The translations under genes and the position numbers were made by a program. From Humulus lupulus (Eukaryota; Streptophyta; Magnoliopsida; Rosales; Cannabaceae): a stretch of DNA of 64,000 nucleotides. Position 1 is the first letter of the stretch; every line of letters begins with the position of its first letter. Under the pieces are notes generated by a model, which was given only the letters and a program-made list of their open reading frames with translations, made no database searches and had not been told where the DNA came from. The stretch spans positions 42,106,607 through 42,170,606 of the forward strand of contig NC_084802.1 of the NCBI RefSeq assembly GCF_963169125.1, written 5' to 3'. This document shows, one piece after another, positions 47,250 through 59,233 of this stretch.

Positions 47250-48234
47250 ATAATTTAATAAAAACTGGTTCACTATTTTTTTCAAATATATATATATAAT
47301 AGAATGAATTATAGTTCTACCGTATATATATAAATATTTATATCAATAATCTCTACATATGACATCTTGACACAAACGTTGACATAGATATATATTTACA
47401 TGACATATATATAAAATACAATAATTTTTAAGAAGAAATTAATAATATAAATAAATAAGGATAGAAAAAGTCATAGTATAGACAATAGTATATATGCATA
47501 ACTTATTTTTAGTTTATAATATATCTCACAATGTTTTTAGTGAATTTGATGAAGAAAAAGAACTTCAATCACTTGATAAAACACAAACTATCACATAAAT
47601 TTATAAGATAAAAAAAATAATATGCATGTCTTTATTATTTTTAAATAAATATGATTTAATTATTTAAATTATCATAAAATATCTTATTTGAATTCATTAA
47701 TTTAGTTTTGTTTAAGTATATGTTTGTTCTAGTTTTTTAATTTGACAGTGATTATAAAAAATTATATATTATATATTTGATATAATATTAAGTTTAATTA
47801 AAATTTATTTAAGTTATAAAATATATATAGTTTTATTATTTTTAAATAATTATCATTATAAAATATCTAAAAAATATTATATTTTAATTTACTTAATTTT
47901 ATTTAAGTTTAAGTCATATTTACAATCTAATATTAAATAAAAAAATATTTAGTTAAATATAAAAATATTCTATTAAAATTAACTAAAAAAATATTTAAAA
48001 CCAACAATTTTTATTATTTATACATTTTTTTATATAAAAAAGACATAATTATAACAAAATAATATATGTGGCACTCAACAACAACACTACGAATTCAACC
48101 ATAACAAAATAATATTGTTTTTATCTTCAATATCAATATCAATATCAATATCCCACGTGAGGTTAAATGAGGACAATAAAAAAAAGTATTGTGTAAAATG
48201 TATAATAAAAATAATGTTTTAATAATTATGGTCC

Positions 48235-48600
48235 TTCCTACAGAAGGAAGGAAGGAGGCAGCCGACACGTGGTCCACGGCTGGCTTGATGATGAGCCGCC
48301 ACGTGGCAAGCCGAGCCGATCCTACAATTACGGAAAGGAATTAAGGTGAATAAAAGAGTGGTGAGGGCGGGAAGTGAATCGGCAGGGCTGTCAGCAAGTG
48401 CGTCCACTCGGGCTCTGTTCATCCATCCATCCACCCAGTCAGGCCATGTTTTTATTTTATTAATTAAATTGTTTTTGGACCATTGTACCCTCAGCTCTGT
48501 GCTTTACTGGTTTGGTTGACCACCACATCTTTTCTGAACCCACTTCCATTCATTCATGCTTTGCTTTCTCCGTTAACACGTGTCACATTTATTTTAATTG
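48235..48600. promoter_or_regulatory. GC-richer island with G-box motifs
   Basis: Within about 330 bp are GACACGTGG (about 48264), GCCACGTGGC (about 48298) and ACACGTGTC (about 48577), with a TTGACC W-box-like word near 48513. This looks like a stress or ABA-type promoter fragment. No coding sequence follows on either side within the window. Confidence 0.3.
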
Positions 48601-50859
48601 TTTTTTTTTAAATAATAAAACAAAATCTCAGATCTTTTCTTTTCCATATTGCTTCACTCCAATGAACACTTTTTTTTTTTTTTAAATGTAATTTAAAGAA
48701 AGTCGGTTGTGTAACTTTCGTCACTCCACCATTCAACCTCCTGCATATCTATATTTTCGTAGAGAGAGAAAAAAAAAGATTCATCTATTTTAGAATTTAT
48801 TTTCTTTTCCATAAAAATTTGGATGATTCCCTTATACGAATTGATTTAAATTGATACAATTAATTACACAATTTAATAAAATATATATAATAAAAATAAA
48901 ATAAGTATTTTTATATAAACATAACATAAACTTAATGAATTTATTTATTATAACTACTTGATAAATTTGAACGAAATTAATTATTACATTAATTAAGTGT
49001 TATTTTTTCACATTCCAATCGATTTTTATTAAACAAGTCATGTGGTTCAAAAATGAATGAACAAGTTGCCACCATTATTTATATTTAAAAAATAAAAGTT
49101 CACACTAAAGACTATATTACTAATTAAAATGATATTTTATTAATCTAATTTATGAATTTTTTTTCTTCCATAAATATCACTTTTACCTTTTTATTAATCA
49201 TTATTTCAAAAAACAAATTATTTATTTTACAATCTAAGAGAGACTAGAGATGATATGGCAAAACACTAAACAATTTTTGGGAAGATGTTTCAGGTCAGGT
49301 TCTATTAAAAGCCAAAGAAATTTCCTTATTTTAACATGATTGAAAAACATACTTAATAATTACAACCTACAAAATTAAATATTCTACACCTTATTAAATG
49401 AAACATTTTATTTTGGGATCCCCAAGTCCATTATCTTTAATTGTCTGCCACAAAGGATATGATAGTGTGCGAGGACTAAGGATAAAAGGATGTCAGTGTA
49501 AACTTTTGGAATTTTAGAATGAAGGGTGGTGCGTATGCTTCATTGCTTATTAAAGAATTAATTGTAATGTGTATATGCTCATTTTTCTTACAAAAATAAA
49601 AATAAATGTTTATATTGATCGATATTTTTATTGCATAGATATTTATATATAGTACTAGTGGGACGGGAAGTATTTTCTTAAAATGACATGATAGAGAACC
49701 GGTATGCACATTTCTTTTTATTGTTATATATTTCATGTCTATTCGTGTTATGTTGTGTATCGTATCATATCATGATTGACATAATTAGTATCATATTTGA
49801 TTTATTATCAATTTATATCACTCATTTCACTAATACACTAAATAAAAATATATAAAATTTCTAATAAATAAAATTAAATAATTGATCATAATAAACAAAA
49901 TTTATAATATCAATTAATTATCAAATCTTGATAAGTTATACTATATTTTTTAAGTAATTTTCTTTCTATTTTAGTTTTATTTTTTTATGAAAAATATATA
50001 ATAATTTAACTATAAATTAATAATTTTGATAATATATTGATCATAGACAAACCAATTTGTGTCAGTTTCATATCACGCAGGTTGATCCTAATTTAATAAA
50101 AAAAAATGTCAACTGACATAAGCATATTAAAAAAATAAATTAAATTAAAACATTGTCTATAGTTAAAAAAATGATAATTTTTTAAATCACAAACAATCTT
50201 ACTGTCCTATATTCAAGATACACAATATTTAATCATGATGCACTTCAATAATTAGACAATAAACTTGTTTATTTTTATATTTTATAGTAATAATAATGAT
50301 ATTTTATTGTTATATTAATATAATTATTAAATATATAATTTTATAATAAATATTATTATAATAATCATATTTTATAATACTTAAATTTATATTAATATAA
50401 TTATTAAATATTTATTCTACCATACTTTTTAATTAATTTTAAATATACATTCGGTTAAATATACGTAAGATTTCATTAAAATTGAGAATTATATATATTA
50501 TATTTAAAGATATTGAAATTTAAGGACAAGCATAATTTTTAGGATACAACTAACAATATTTCTTATGCAATTTCCTACTCAATTTTCTAATTTATTTATT
50601 GACTTGTGATGATTATCCATTCTTATAAAATAATAGGTAATGATTCTTTTAACTTTACAAACATGTCACTCTTTACTTAAAAAAATCCTTCAATAGGAGA
50701 AATTATCCACTCCTAGTCTTTTTCACCTCCCTCTTGTTTTCTTCCTTGCTAAATAAAATTGGTTTTTAACTCAGTTTTTTTAATACTTCCAATAATTCTT
50801 ATTGCCAAACATAATCCTAAAGTGAGTTCAAGACACCTCTCTTTCTCTCTCTCACTCAA

Positions 50860-51180
50860 AGGAGGAAGTTGTGCACGTGCGCGAAGAGTGTGCCAACAGC
50901 AAAGATCGCCAGCTGGCCAATACAAGATCTCCCAAGACCGCCGACTACGGAGGGGCAAAATAGTAATTATAAGAAGAAACGACACTCCATCACGTGTGAC
51001 AGGAGGGATAACATCGAGCCACACTCTTAGACCAAGTGACTCCTCTTAATATTATTCTATCAAAATAAAAGAAAAAGAAAAACGGAAAGCTCTCCGAGAC
51101 GTGCGGTTTATCCGCCTCCCTCGGTGTTGCCACGTTACATTCTCCGTTCGGTGTTTTCCCTAATTTACCAATATACCCCC
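50860..51180. other. GC-richer island of unknown nature
   Basis: It contains GCACGTGCGCG and ATCACGTGTGAC words and a pyrimidine repeat (CTCTTTCTCTCTCTC) at its left edge. No frame longer than about 95 codons, and none resembles a protein I know. It may be a promoter or transposon remnant. Confidence 0.3.
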
Positions 51181-51576
51181 ATTGTTTAGAATGTTCTTTG
51201 ACTTGTAGAGGATACCAATGTAATTAAGGTTGGCAGCCAGCAGTCACCCATAATCTTTTCCTTCAAGTTGAAATTTAAATAAATATCCAAATTATATATA
51301 TATTTTTTGCGAATGTCTATAATTAGAAAAAAACTCATAGAAGGAATCCCATATATAATTATTAATTATGCTTTTTTTTTTGGCTGGATACCATATATAT
51401 ATATATACGTTCATGATTTTCTCTTTTATTCTTACTGAACATTTTAAGATTTTGTATAATGTGCACGTTTTAAATTTTTATTAGTCTATTGTTATATATT
51501 TATTCAGTAAATCATATTATATGTAATAACAACCAAACACAATTAGAAAGCTAAAGTCTGGATATTAAATGGGTAA

Positions 51577-52423
51577 TCTATATATCTATATCTGTATATA
51601 TATATATATATATATAAAGGAGAGTTTCAAGTATATTATGTGGCACTCTAAAATCTCTTCAAATCACTCTTTTTATTTTCTTATTTAATCTAATTTTTTT
51701 ATTCATTTTCTATTTTCTAAAATATCTTAACAATTGAAAATATCAATATATATACATATTAATTTGATTAAAAATTTATTTAGTTTAAATATCTTAACTA
51801 CTTATTTATTGAAAAATACTAAAAAAATTAATTAAAAATTACGTACTAATTTAATTTTCATAAGAAGTTTGAACATTTTAAATAAATACATGGTCCAAAG
51901 GTTCATTTTAAAAAACATAGGGTCAAAACGGGTAATAAGCAAAAATACAGTGTTCAAATAATCAATCTATCAATTCCAATTTTTATTATTTTGACAAAAC
52001 ACGAGATCTAAAAGTTAATTTTTAAAAATAAAGACTTCAAACAGGTAATTGGCCAAAATAAATCTTACACAAAATATAAATTTTCTTATACATAATTTAG
52101 ACTTTTTATAAAAAGAACTACGCAAAACGTATAATAATAAATAAAAATAAATGTACAACAAGTTTTTTTAACTTTGTTTTCAGTACTTTAAAATTTGTTA
52201 GAATTTTTCAAAAATCTACAGGAGGTTCGCTATACAATAACAGTGAACACCATTATGAAATAAAAAATTATGGTCAAGATGTCTTCACGTGTCTATATAA
52301 AGAACATGTTGTACGAGTATGGTCAAAATGAATCACCACTCCACAGTCTCCCAAAAAATATTTTAAAATATATATGTTTTAATAATTACAAAAGACTGCG
52401 CGGAGCACGGTTATATTTTCTAG
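51577..52423 (+). mobile_element. probable non-autonomous Helitron
   Basis: The 3' end shows the Helitron signature: an imperfect hairpin (CTGCGC-GGA-GCACGG, 52396-52410), a nine-base T-rich spacer and CTAG followed by T (52420-52424). The 5' end would be TCTATAT after an A at 51576. No helicase or Rep frame. Immediately after its 3' end a second copy of its 5' region begins, so two Helitrons appear head to tail. Confidence 0.55.
51620..51845 (+). repeat. direct repeat, copy 1 (Helitron 5' region)
   Basis: About 226 bp, highly similar to 52437-52660. Both begin GAGAGTTT and end ATTACGTA. Confidence 0.9.
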
Positions 52424-52436
52424 TATATATATAAAT

Positions 52437-52660
52437 GAGAGTTTTAAGGATATTATATGGTACTCTAAAATCTCTTCAAATCACTCTTTCTATTTTCTCA
52501 TTTAATCTAATTTTTTTATTCATTTTCTATTTTTTAAAATATCTTAACAATTGAAAATATCAATATATACATATTAATTTGATTAAAAATTTATTTAGTT
52601 TAAATATCTTAACTACTTATTTATTGAAAAATACTAAAAAAATTAATTAAAAATTACGTA
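52437..52660 (+). repeat. direct repeat, copy 2 (start of second Helitron)
   Basis: Similar to 51620-51845. It starts within 14 bases of the first unit's CTAG terminus, as in tandem Helitron insertions. The 3' end of this second unit is not seen. It may lie beyond element D or have been lost. Confidence 0.75.
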
Positions 52661-53704
52661 ATGATTATTTGGATTTGTGATTTATTTTCACTATAATAAA
52701 TAAATATTTTATACATTGTAATTTTAGTGGACATTCCCGCAGCAACAAAAGATGCGGAGGTTGACGTGAAACACGAAAAATTCTTTTTAGAAATAAACAA
52801 CACATTATGAATGAAAAATAATATTACTAAAAATAAAATAATGCACAACAACAAAAATAATAAATGTTTATTTAAATTATTTATGTTTTTTTAAAAATTT
52901 AAATGTAATAGTTTTACAAAAATATATATTAACAACATGTATAATTTAATTTAAATTTGATTTATTTCAACGATGTATATTTTGAATTTAAATTTAATTA
53001 GACATTTCATTACAACAACTATTTAATTAAATTATAAATATAAGTAAACAATATTTTTTTCTCATTTTTTATATTATTTTTTTAATTTATAGCTATTAAT
53101 TTATTAAGGAATTTTTTTTATCTATTTTGTCTGTTCTCTTTTTTCTCCTTTTTATTTTAATAAAAATTATAATAGATAAAAATATCTACATATAATAATA
53201 ATAAAATCTATCTATTTATATTTTAACTTTTTGACAAAATACAGGATCCAAATGTTAACTTTTAACAATAAAATATTCAAACGGGTAATTAACCAAATTA
53301 TACGTGGTTCAAATAATCTATCTTTACATTCCTATTTTTTAATTTTTGATAAAACACAAGGTCCACAAGTTAATTTAAAAAAAAAATTAATGGTCAAAAT
53401 TGGTAAACAACTAAAATACAAGGTTCAAAATGGTGTGAACCCTTATAGAAAACATAAATTATATATATTTATATAATTTACTTTTTATAAATAATTTTTA
53501 ACCTTTTGAATAAATATATGATCCACATGTTAATTTTTAAAAATAAACAATTAAAATGAGTAATCGGCCAAAATATAGTGTTCAAATAATAGATTTATCT
53601 ATTTCTATTTTAATATTTTGACAAAACTTGAGGTCTACAAGTTAATTTGTAAAAATAAAAGTTCTAATGGGTGATCGACTAAAATACAAGATTCAAAATA
53701 GTGT
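52661..53704. repeat. AT-rich sequence with several diverged copies of an approximately 100-bp motif
   Basis: Words such as TTTTGACAAAACACAAGGTC and GTAATTGGCCAAAATA recur at about 51960-52070, 53225-53310, 53340-53440 and 53520-53700, each time followed by a similar A/T-rich segment. They look like a degenerate internal repeat of the Helitron family. No coding sequence. Confidence 0.55.
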
Positions 53705-54498
53705 TGTTGACGCCGTTTTTCGTCAAACAGTGAAAGAAGAGCACATAAACAATGAATGATAATGGCCAAATAAAATAAAACAAATCAAACACACGATTTT
53801 TACGTGGTTCAGCAGTTAAATCTGCCTAGTCCACGAGTCTCTGTTATTAATCTCAAGATTATCTCTGAAAATTCTTAAGCATGAATTCTTCAGAGTTTTC
53901 TCTCAAGGATCAGAATTTCGGTCCTTTACAATGGTGCATGGCCTCTCTATTTATAGAGAAGGCTGCAGAATACTATCCCACATATTTTGGGTAGTTACTC
54001 TTTTTGTGAATAAAATAAATGGCTTTAAACACCTATAATCAGATATAAAAGGAAACGTCCTTGAAGACCAGGAGACGTATAACTGACCAAATAATATCCC
54101 ACGATTCTAGGGGATTTACAATGATAAATGAGGATTACATCTCATATTTATAATACTTGTAGATATTCAAGGTGGTTATCGCGTATCTCTAAGGCTTTAG
54201 CTTCCCAGGTTTCCCGTCATCTGTCGAGCTGAAGATATCTCTCAAGGCTACACGGCTTTCGAGATCGTACGTGTGTCGAGCTCGGGCCCCTGATCCGAAG
54301 TTGTCCCCGAAGATGAATGTGTTCCCGGAGCTATCTTTCGAGATCATGAACTCTTCGAGGTCACCATACTCGAGATCGTCTATATCCTGCAAGCTCGGCA
54401 TATGATCCTGGAGCTTGTTTCCAACCTTATGAGTCCACTTATTTGCGAATCCAACTTTCGAGGTCATAATTAACATGGCTCGAAATCTGGGTATAACA
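53705..54498 (-). repeat. 3' LTR of element D
   Basis: TGTTGACGCCG...GGTATAACA, 794 bp, next to a polypurine tract. The terminal words resemble those of element C. A TATA box (CTATAAATA, minus strand) lies at 53949-53957. Confidence 0.85.
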
Positions 54499-54511
54499 TC
54501 TTGCCCCCTCA
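54499..54511 (-). other. polypurine tract of element D
   Basis: The minus strand reads TGAGGGGGCAAGA directly before the LTR end, the position of the plus-strand primer. Confidence 0.75.
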
Positions 54512-54759
54512 AAAGTATTTGTTCGAATCCTAAGAGAAGGAAACTTTTGAACTACTTTCTTTGAGAACTGTACCGTCACACTTTTGAAAATAGACACGCG
54601 TCAGCTGGGTATTGCTCATTTTCGGCACTCGAGTACCTTGGAAACACGCCCACGATCGTTCGTCTAACACCTTTTCGGCGCCATCATGTCATTGATCCCT
54701 AACCGTTGGATCTTGCAAGGATTTCGTTCAACGTTCCAGATTAATGCCTTTTTCCCACC

Positions 54760-54768
54760 TATATATAC
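54760..54768 (+). promoter_or_regulatory. candidate TATA box of the antisense gene in D
   Basis: TATATATA, about 260 bp inside the 3' LTR. A pyrimidine-rich leader follows, then a GTAAGT donor (54978) and a TTAG acceptor (55485) directly before the ATG. The same order and spacing are seen in C. Confidence 0.6.
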
Positions 54769-55485
54769 AAGACTCCACTCTTCACCTTCACTTTCACTTT
54801 CGTTCATCAGAAGCAAGAAAAGAAAGAAAAACGAAACCAGACCTCTCCATACAACTTCCGTTCTGTATATGTTCTCTCGGCCAAAGAAGCAAAGAAATCC
54901 TGGTCTGTTCGAGTCAGTGAGTTCTTACTTGCAACCTCTTCTTCAATCAACAATCTCTCTGCAGTCGCCATTATTGTGTAAGTAAGCAATTTTTGTTCTC
55001 CATTTTGTCAGTTTTTATTCAAACTGTTCTTGCAGTGTATGTTTATATACTAGTTTACATCCTTAGCATAATGTGATAGGAGGTTTTGATCCGATAGGCT
55101 CAGATATTTTTTAGACTCCCGCACTGGATTTACATCACTGGCTTATACCTAGTTTTCATATTTGAGTGAGGTTCCAATTTTTCTGGGTTTTGAAATTTTT
55201 AGGCAACGTTTCTTATACACTAAGTTTTCGGGTAAAAACATGGGCTTTGACAAATGCACGAAACCCAAAGACGCCTTTCCTGGTTAACCGCCACTCTTCT
55301 TTCTCTTGAATTTCGGGATTTTCAAAAAATTATCCACGCTCCTTTTCTTTTTCGTGGAATACACGCCCCTGACTCCTCAATAAGGGTCTTAGTATTTAGT
55401 GTCTCGTTCCTAAATCTTCGAGCTCATTCCATCGAGCTCGTGATTCTTGCATGCATGGCCCTCACCATTTTTTATTTCTCGTTAG
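54769..55485 (+). other. 5' leader and 5'-UTR intron of the antisense gene in D
   Basis: The leader is about 200 bases, then a probable intron 54978-55485 (GTAAGTAAG ... TTTCTCGTTAG). The frame at 55254-55709 is not the likely coding frame. The frame from 55486 matches the C copy and continues through all later exons. Confidence 0.5.
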
Positions 55486-58398
55486 ATGTCACAGAATCTG
55501 GAAAGACGGTGGGGGTCATTGCTGGCAATCCCTTACGAGCCAAAATCTCCGAGCCCCGAATCGCTGTTCGCCCGGAATCAACGTCGGATAAGAGAATACG
55601 AGATTGCGCGCAAGCAAGAGGACATTCGAGCTCACTACCGCCGTCAGATAGACGAAGTCATCGAGGGGAAGAGGAGAGTTCTTCGGGAGGCCATCTATCC
55701 GGAATCTAATTCAGGCCCTAGACCGATTCCTCTCGACCCTGCTTTAAAGGTTACTGTTGCGTACCCCCCCGGAGAGCTCAAATTTTCATTAATGGGGGAA
55801 CCTTCCTCCTCACAGCCGAGGAGAGAGATGTTCGAGGCCGAGCTCTACTGGAGCACGGTTACCACAATCAGTCAAATAACTGAAATCCTGGCTTTCCATG
55901 GCCTTGGTTTGTCAGGCACCTTGAAGTGTCGACCTCCGACTGGTCAAGAACGGAGCTGCTTTGCCTCTGGCGGCCGTGACGCCACAGTGAAATATGCGGC
56001 ATGGAGCCAAGAACATATGAGGGCAGGAGCACTGCTGCCCTTGAAGTCTTTTTTCAAAGACTTTACTGATTTTGTTGGGTTGGCTTCGTTCCAACTCAAC
56101 ACCAATTCATACAGGGTGCTGTCTGCCCTGAGGTCCTTGTACCACGAGCTGGGGTGGGAAGGACCTTCACCTCAAGAGATTTTATATCTCTTTTGTTTAA
56201 AAAGTAACCCCTCCCGAGCTCGGGGAGGGGATGGCTTTTACTACCTCTCGAGCTACCCCAAGGAGACGAAGGTTTTTGGGGACCTTCCCAACCACCCGCC
56301 TGATTTCAAAAGAGCCTTCTTCTGGACAGATGGTCTGTCCCCGTCTCGACATTATTCGTTCAGGCGGATTCGTAAGTATTCTCGTTACCTTTATCTCTGT
56401 GCTCGAGACTTTAGTTCTTAAATCCACATTTAGATGAAATGTGTTTCATTTTTCAGCTAATTTTCAGCGTCCCACCCCTAATGAAGCAATGAAGAGGCAC
56501 AGAGAGGCCTTGCTCCAACTCCCTTATGGCAGGAGGTCTCTCTCGTACCTATTACATGAGGGCAAGCTCCGAGCTTGTGGGCTGTTGGGAGAGGGCCAGT
56601 CAACCTCTGACTGGTCCAGTAAAAAATATGAACACTGGGAGGAGGTGCCACTGCCCACAGGCGCCCTTCCTCCAAGGAGAGAAAGGAGGCCATCACTCCC
56701 AGTTCGCCTGAGGAGTCCGCGGTCTGGGAATGAGGCCAATGATGAAGCCTCGAGCTCGGATTCAAATGAAGGTAAAGTCCTCCCTACTTCGAGAATGTGG
56801 TCCCCCACATTACTAAAACACAGGCCCAATAGGTTAGTCTCGTGCCCACAGGATAGATACCACTTCTACATATGGAGTTGGGTAGATGACTGTGTCCATA
56901 GGTTCGATAGTGGGCTCGGGAAATACGATACCATGTACACCACGGACGAGGTGTGGAATGGGATAGCTGTGCAGTACGGGACCAATGATTATAGGGACCT
57001 TTCGAGGTTATCACCTACTTATAGGGAAGGCACTCCCCCCGCCTCCTCTGAAGACGGGGGAATTTCATGGTCCCCAAGCTCGAGCTCGGGGGAGAGTTCC
57101 AGTTAGGTTTCTTCTATCATCACTCTATGTCTGTGATACTGAAATGACTTGTATGCTTCTCTTTTATTTATTCGCGCTGTGTTGTGACTTGTGCAGGCAA
57201 GATGGACTCTGACCTTGACAGCATCATTGACGGCGCCGGCGCCAAGAGGAGCAAGAGCCCCAGAGCGGGGGCACAGAAGGCTGACCAGCTGGGCAAAGGC
57301 CCCAAGAGGTCCAAGAAAACACCTCCCCTTGTTCTGCCGGTTTCGAGCTTCGTTGCTGCGTCGACTGCCCAAGCCAGCGCTTCCACGATGGCGCCGTCTT
57401 CACAGGTCGTCGCCTCGGCAGTGGCGCCGACCTCGCTGGTCGACCCCTCCGCTATGGCTGAGGCCCAACCTCCTGTGGTGGGTCAATCATCCTCTGCTCC
57501 GCTTTCCAAAAGGCCTTCTGCTTCCCGAGTCCAGAAGCTGTCAATCTCCACCCATATGGATGCATATGCAGTGGACAATGCTGCTGGATCCCACGGATCC
57601 ACGCTGATCTCGGATGTCATGTCCCGGATCGGCCAGAGCTATGGGAGTTTCGAAGCTCCCCAGTGGCAGTGCTTAAATGGTACCCGAGATTGCACTGCTC
57701 TTTATGATAAGAGTATCGAGCACACTGTCGCGGTAAGTATTCTTCTATACTCCTTCCTTTTCTGTTTGTAATCATACTGACCTGGAGCTAATGGTGGTTT
57801 ATTTCTTTTTCAGGCTCTTGCCTTCACTGCTCAGCTCAATTACCAGTTAAACCACGAGATCCATTCGAGCAAGATTCATGCTCAAGAGGCGAAAGATCTT
57901 CACCTCAAGGCGAGCGATGATCTGAAGGCGGCGAACGCGAAGCTCGAGGCGGGAGTTAAGGAGCGTGAGGGTATGGCCACTGAGCTCGGAAAGCTGAGAG
58001 CTGAGCTCGAGGAGCAAAAGAAAGAGAATACCCAGCTTCGGGAGACCAATAAGAAGCTTGAAGAGGACAAGGCCTCCACTTTCGAGATCATGGAGGATGA
58101 AAAAACTCGCCTCCTTGCTGAATACAAAGAGAAGAAAGAACAAGCAGTTGACTCTGCTATGTACCGGATGTGGGCCTACAATGAGGATCTGGACACCAGC
58201 TTCTTAGGTCCTCACGAGGCGCCGCTCCTTGAACGGTGGAATGCTCGGCTTGAGAAGGAAGAGGCTGAACAGCTCGAGAAGGAGAAGGCTGCTCCGGACA
58301 CCGCTTCGGAGGGAGCTCAGGAGGATAGTCATGCTATTCGTCCTGAGGGGTCCGGTGCTACTGATGCTGAGAAGGCCAAGGAGACTCCTCTTCCTTGA
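55486..58398 (+). CDS. antisense additional gene of a Tat/Retand element (function unknown), open four-exon copy
   Basis: Exons 55486-56371, 56457-57101, 57197-57732 and 57814-58398 join to 883 codons plus stop, with intron phases 1, 1 and 0. Residues about 190-290 hold the block with FQLNTNSYRVLSALRSLYHE and ILYLFCLK, like the plant 'putative gypsy type transposon' family (Pfam Transposase_28, from memory). Exon 3 is rich in Ser, Ala and Pro. Exon 4 (residues 690-883) begins with a long coiled coil (about 712-780) and ends in an acidic, Glu/Lys-rich tail. Start is the first ATG after the predicted acceptor. Being open while neighbouring gag-pol is broken suggests selection or recent origin. 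No catalytic motif seen. The function of these proteins is not known. Confidence 0.72.
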
Positions 58399-59233
58399 AT
58401 CTGATCTCGGGGAGATCATTTATTGGGGCTGCGTCCCCCTATTTTGTAATTATTTTAACTTATGCCCACGGGGCTGATACAATTTCTTTAACTATTCTTT
58501 CACATGCTTTACATTTCTTGGCTCGAAATATTTTTCACATTTTATGTTGATGAATCAGTTATGTTTATTTAATTCATACAAACATAGTTTGGATTTTAGG
58601 CTCGAAACTCGATGCATTCATGCATAGTTTGTTCGAATTATCCGTTTCCGACCTCGTTGTTTATCAAGGTCGGATATTACTCTAACCATGAATCCTAAAG
58701 TACTTATATGGTATGTAATGTGAGTGATTTGGTTATATCTTTTTGCTTAGTCACATTTCCTCATCCTCAGTTTTTGCTCCGAGGTTGAGAGTTCGAAACT
58801 ATTTTTCTTTAAGATATTCCAGCCTCGACATCGACTGATCTCGAAGTAGGTTTAGGTTCCAACTTATCATCGATTAATTTTTTGGCTGGTTTGTTCCAAA
58901 CCTGTTAAGATTGCACATCTGGTTAACTCCAAACGTTTTAAGTTTTTGATAGTCCGGTTATGTCCGAACTATCTAAGCTCGCGTAGTTGGTTATATCCAA
59001 ATACTTTATATACATATATATTTATTTTTTATTTTTTAAGCTGATGGTTTATATACCAACGATGCCCCCTTAATATCCTATGAGTGTGACCATAGGTTAT
59101 TAAATTAAGAGAGATTACAAAGATAAAAAGAAATTACATATGGAACAAAATAGACTTTTTATTTGATGAAATTCAAGAACAAACAAACTAGTACAGATAG
59201 AAAATCATGGTTACAGGCAACACTTTTCCTACA
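58399..59233. other. spacer between antisense gene and pol in D
   Basis: T-rich sequence with short recurring words (GGTTATATCCAAA-like, about 58905-59000). No ordered tandem array, unlike C. It probably contains the converging ends of the antisense and gag-pol transcripts. Confidence 0.55.

Larger units (their letters stand above)
47250..51576. other. AT-rich intergenic sequence with two GC-richer islands
   Basis: Mostly A/T-rich low-complexity DNA with no gene seen. Two islands stand out (48235-48600 and 50860-51180) and are listed separately. Diverged duplicated A/T words occur at 47640-47960 and 50280-50420. Confidence 0.45.

Noticed and set aside
54515..54540. TTCGAATCC word as the T-arm of a tRNA gene
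   Set aside because: No acceptor stem, D-arm or anticodon arm can be laid out around it. It sits just inside the D LTR.
55254..55709. 151-codon frame as the start of the antisense gene in D
   Set aside because: It covers the predicted 5'-UTR intron and is out of frame with the conserved exon 1 frame that begins at 55486.
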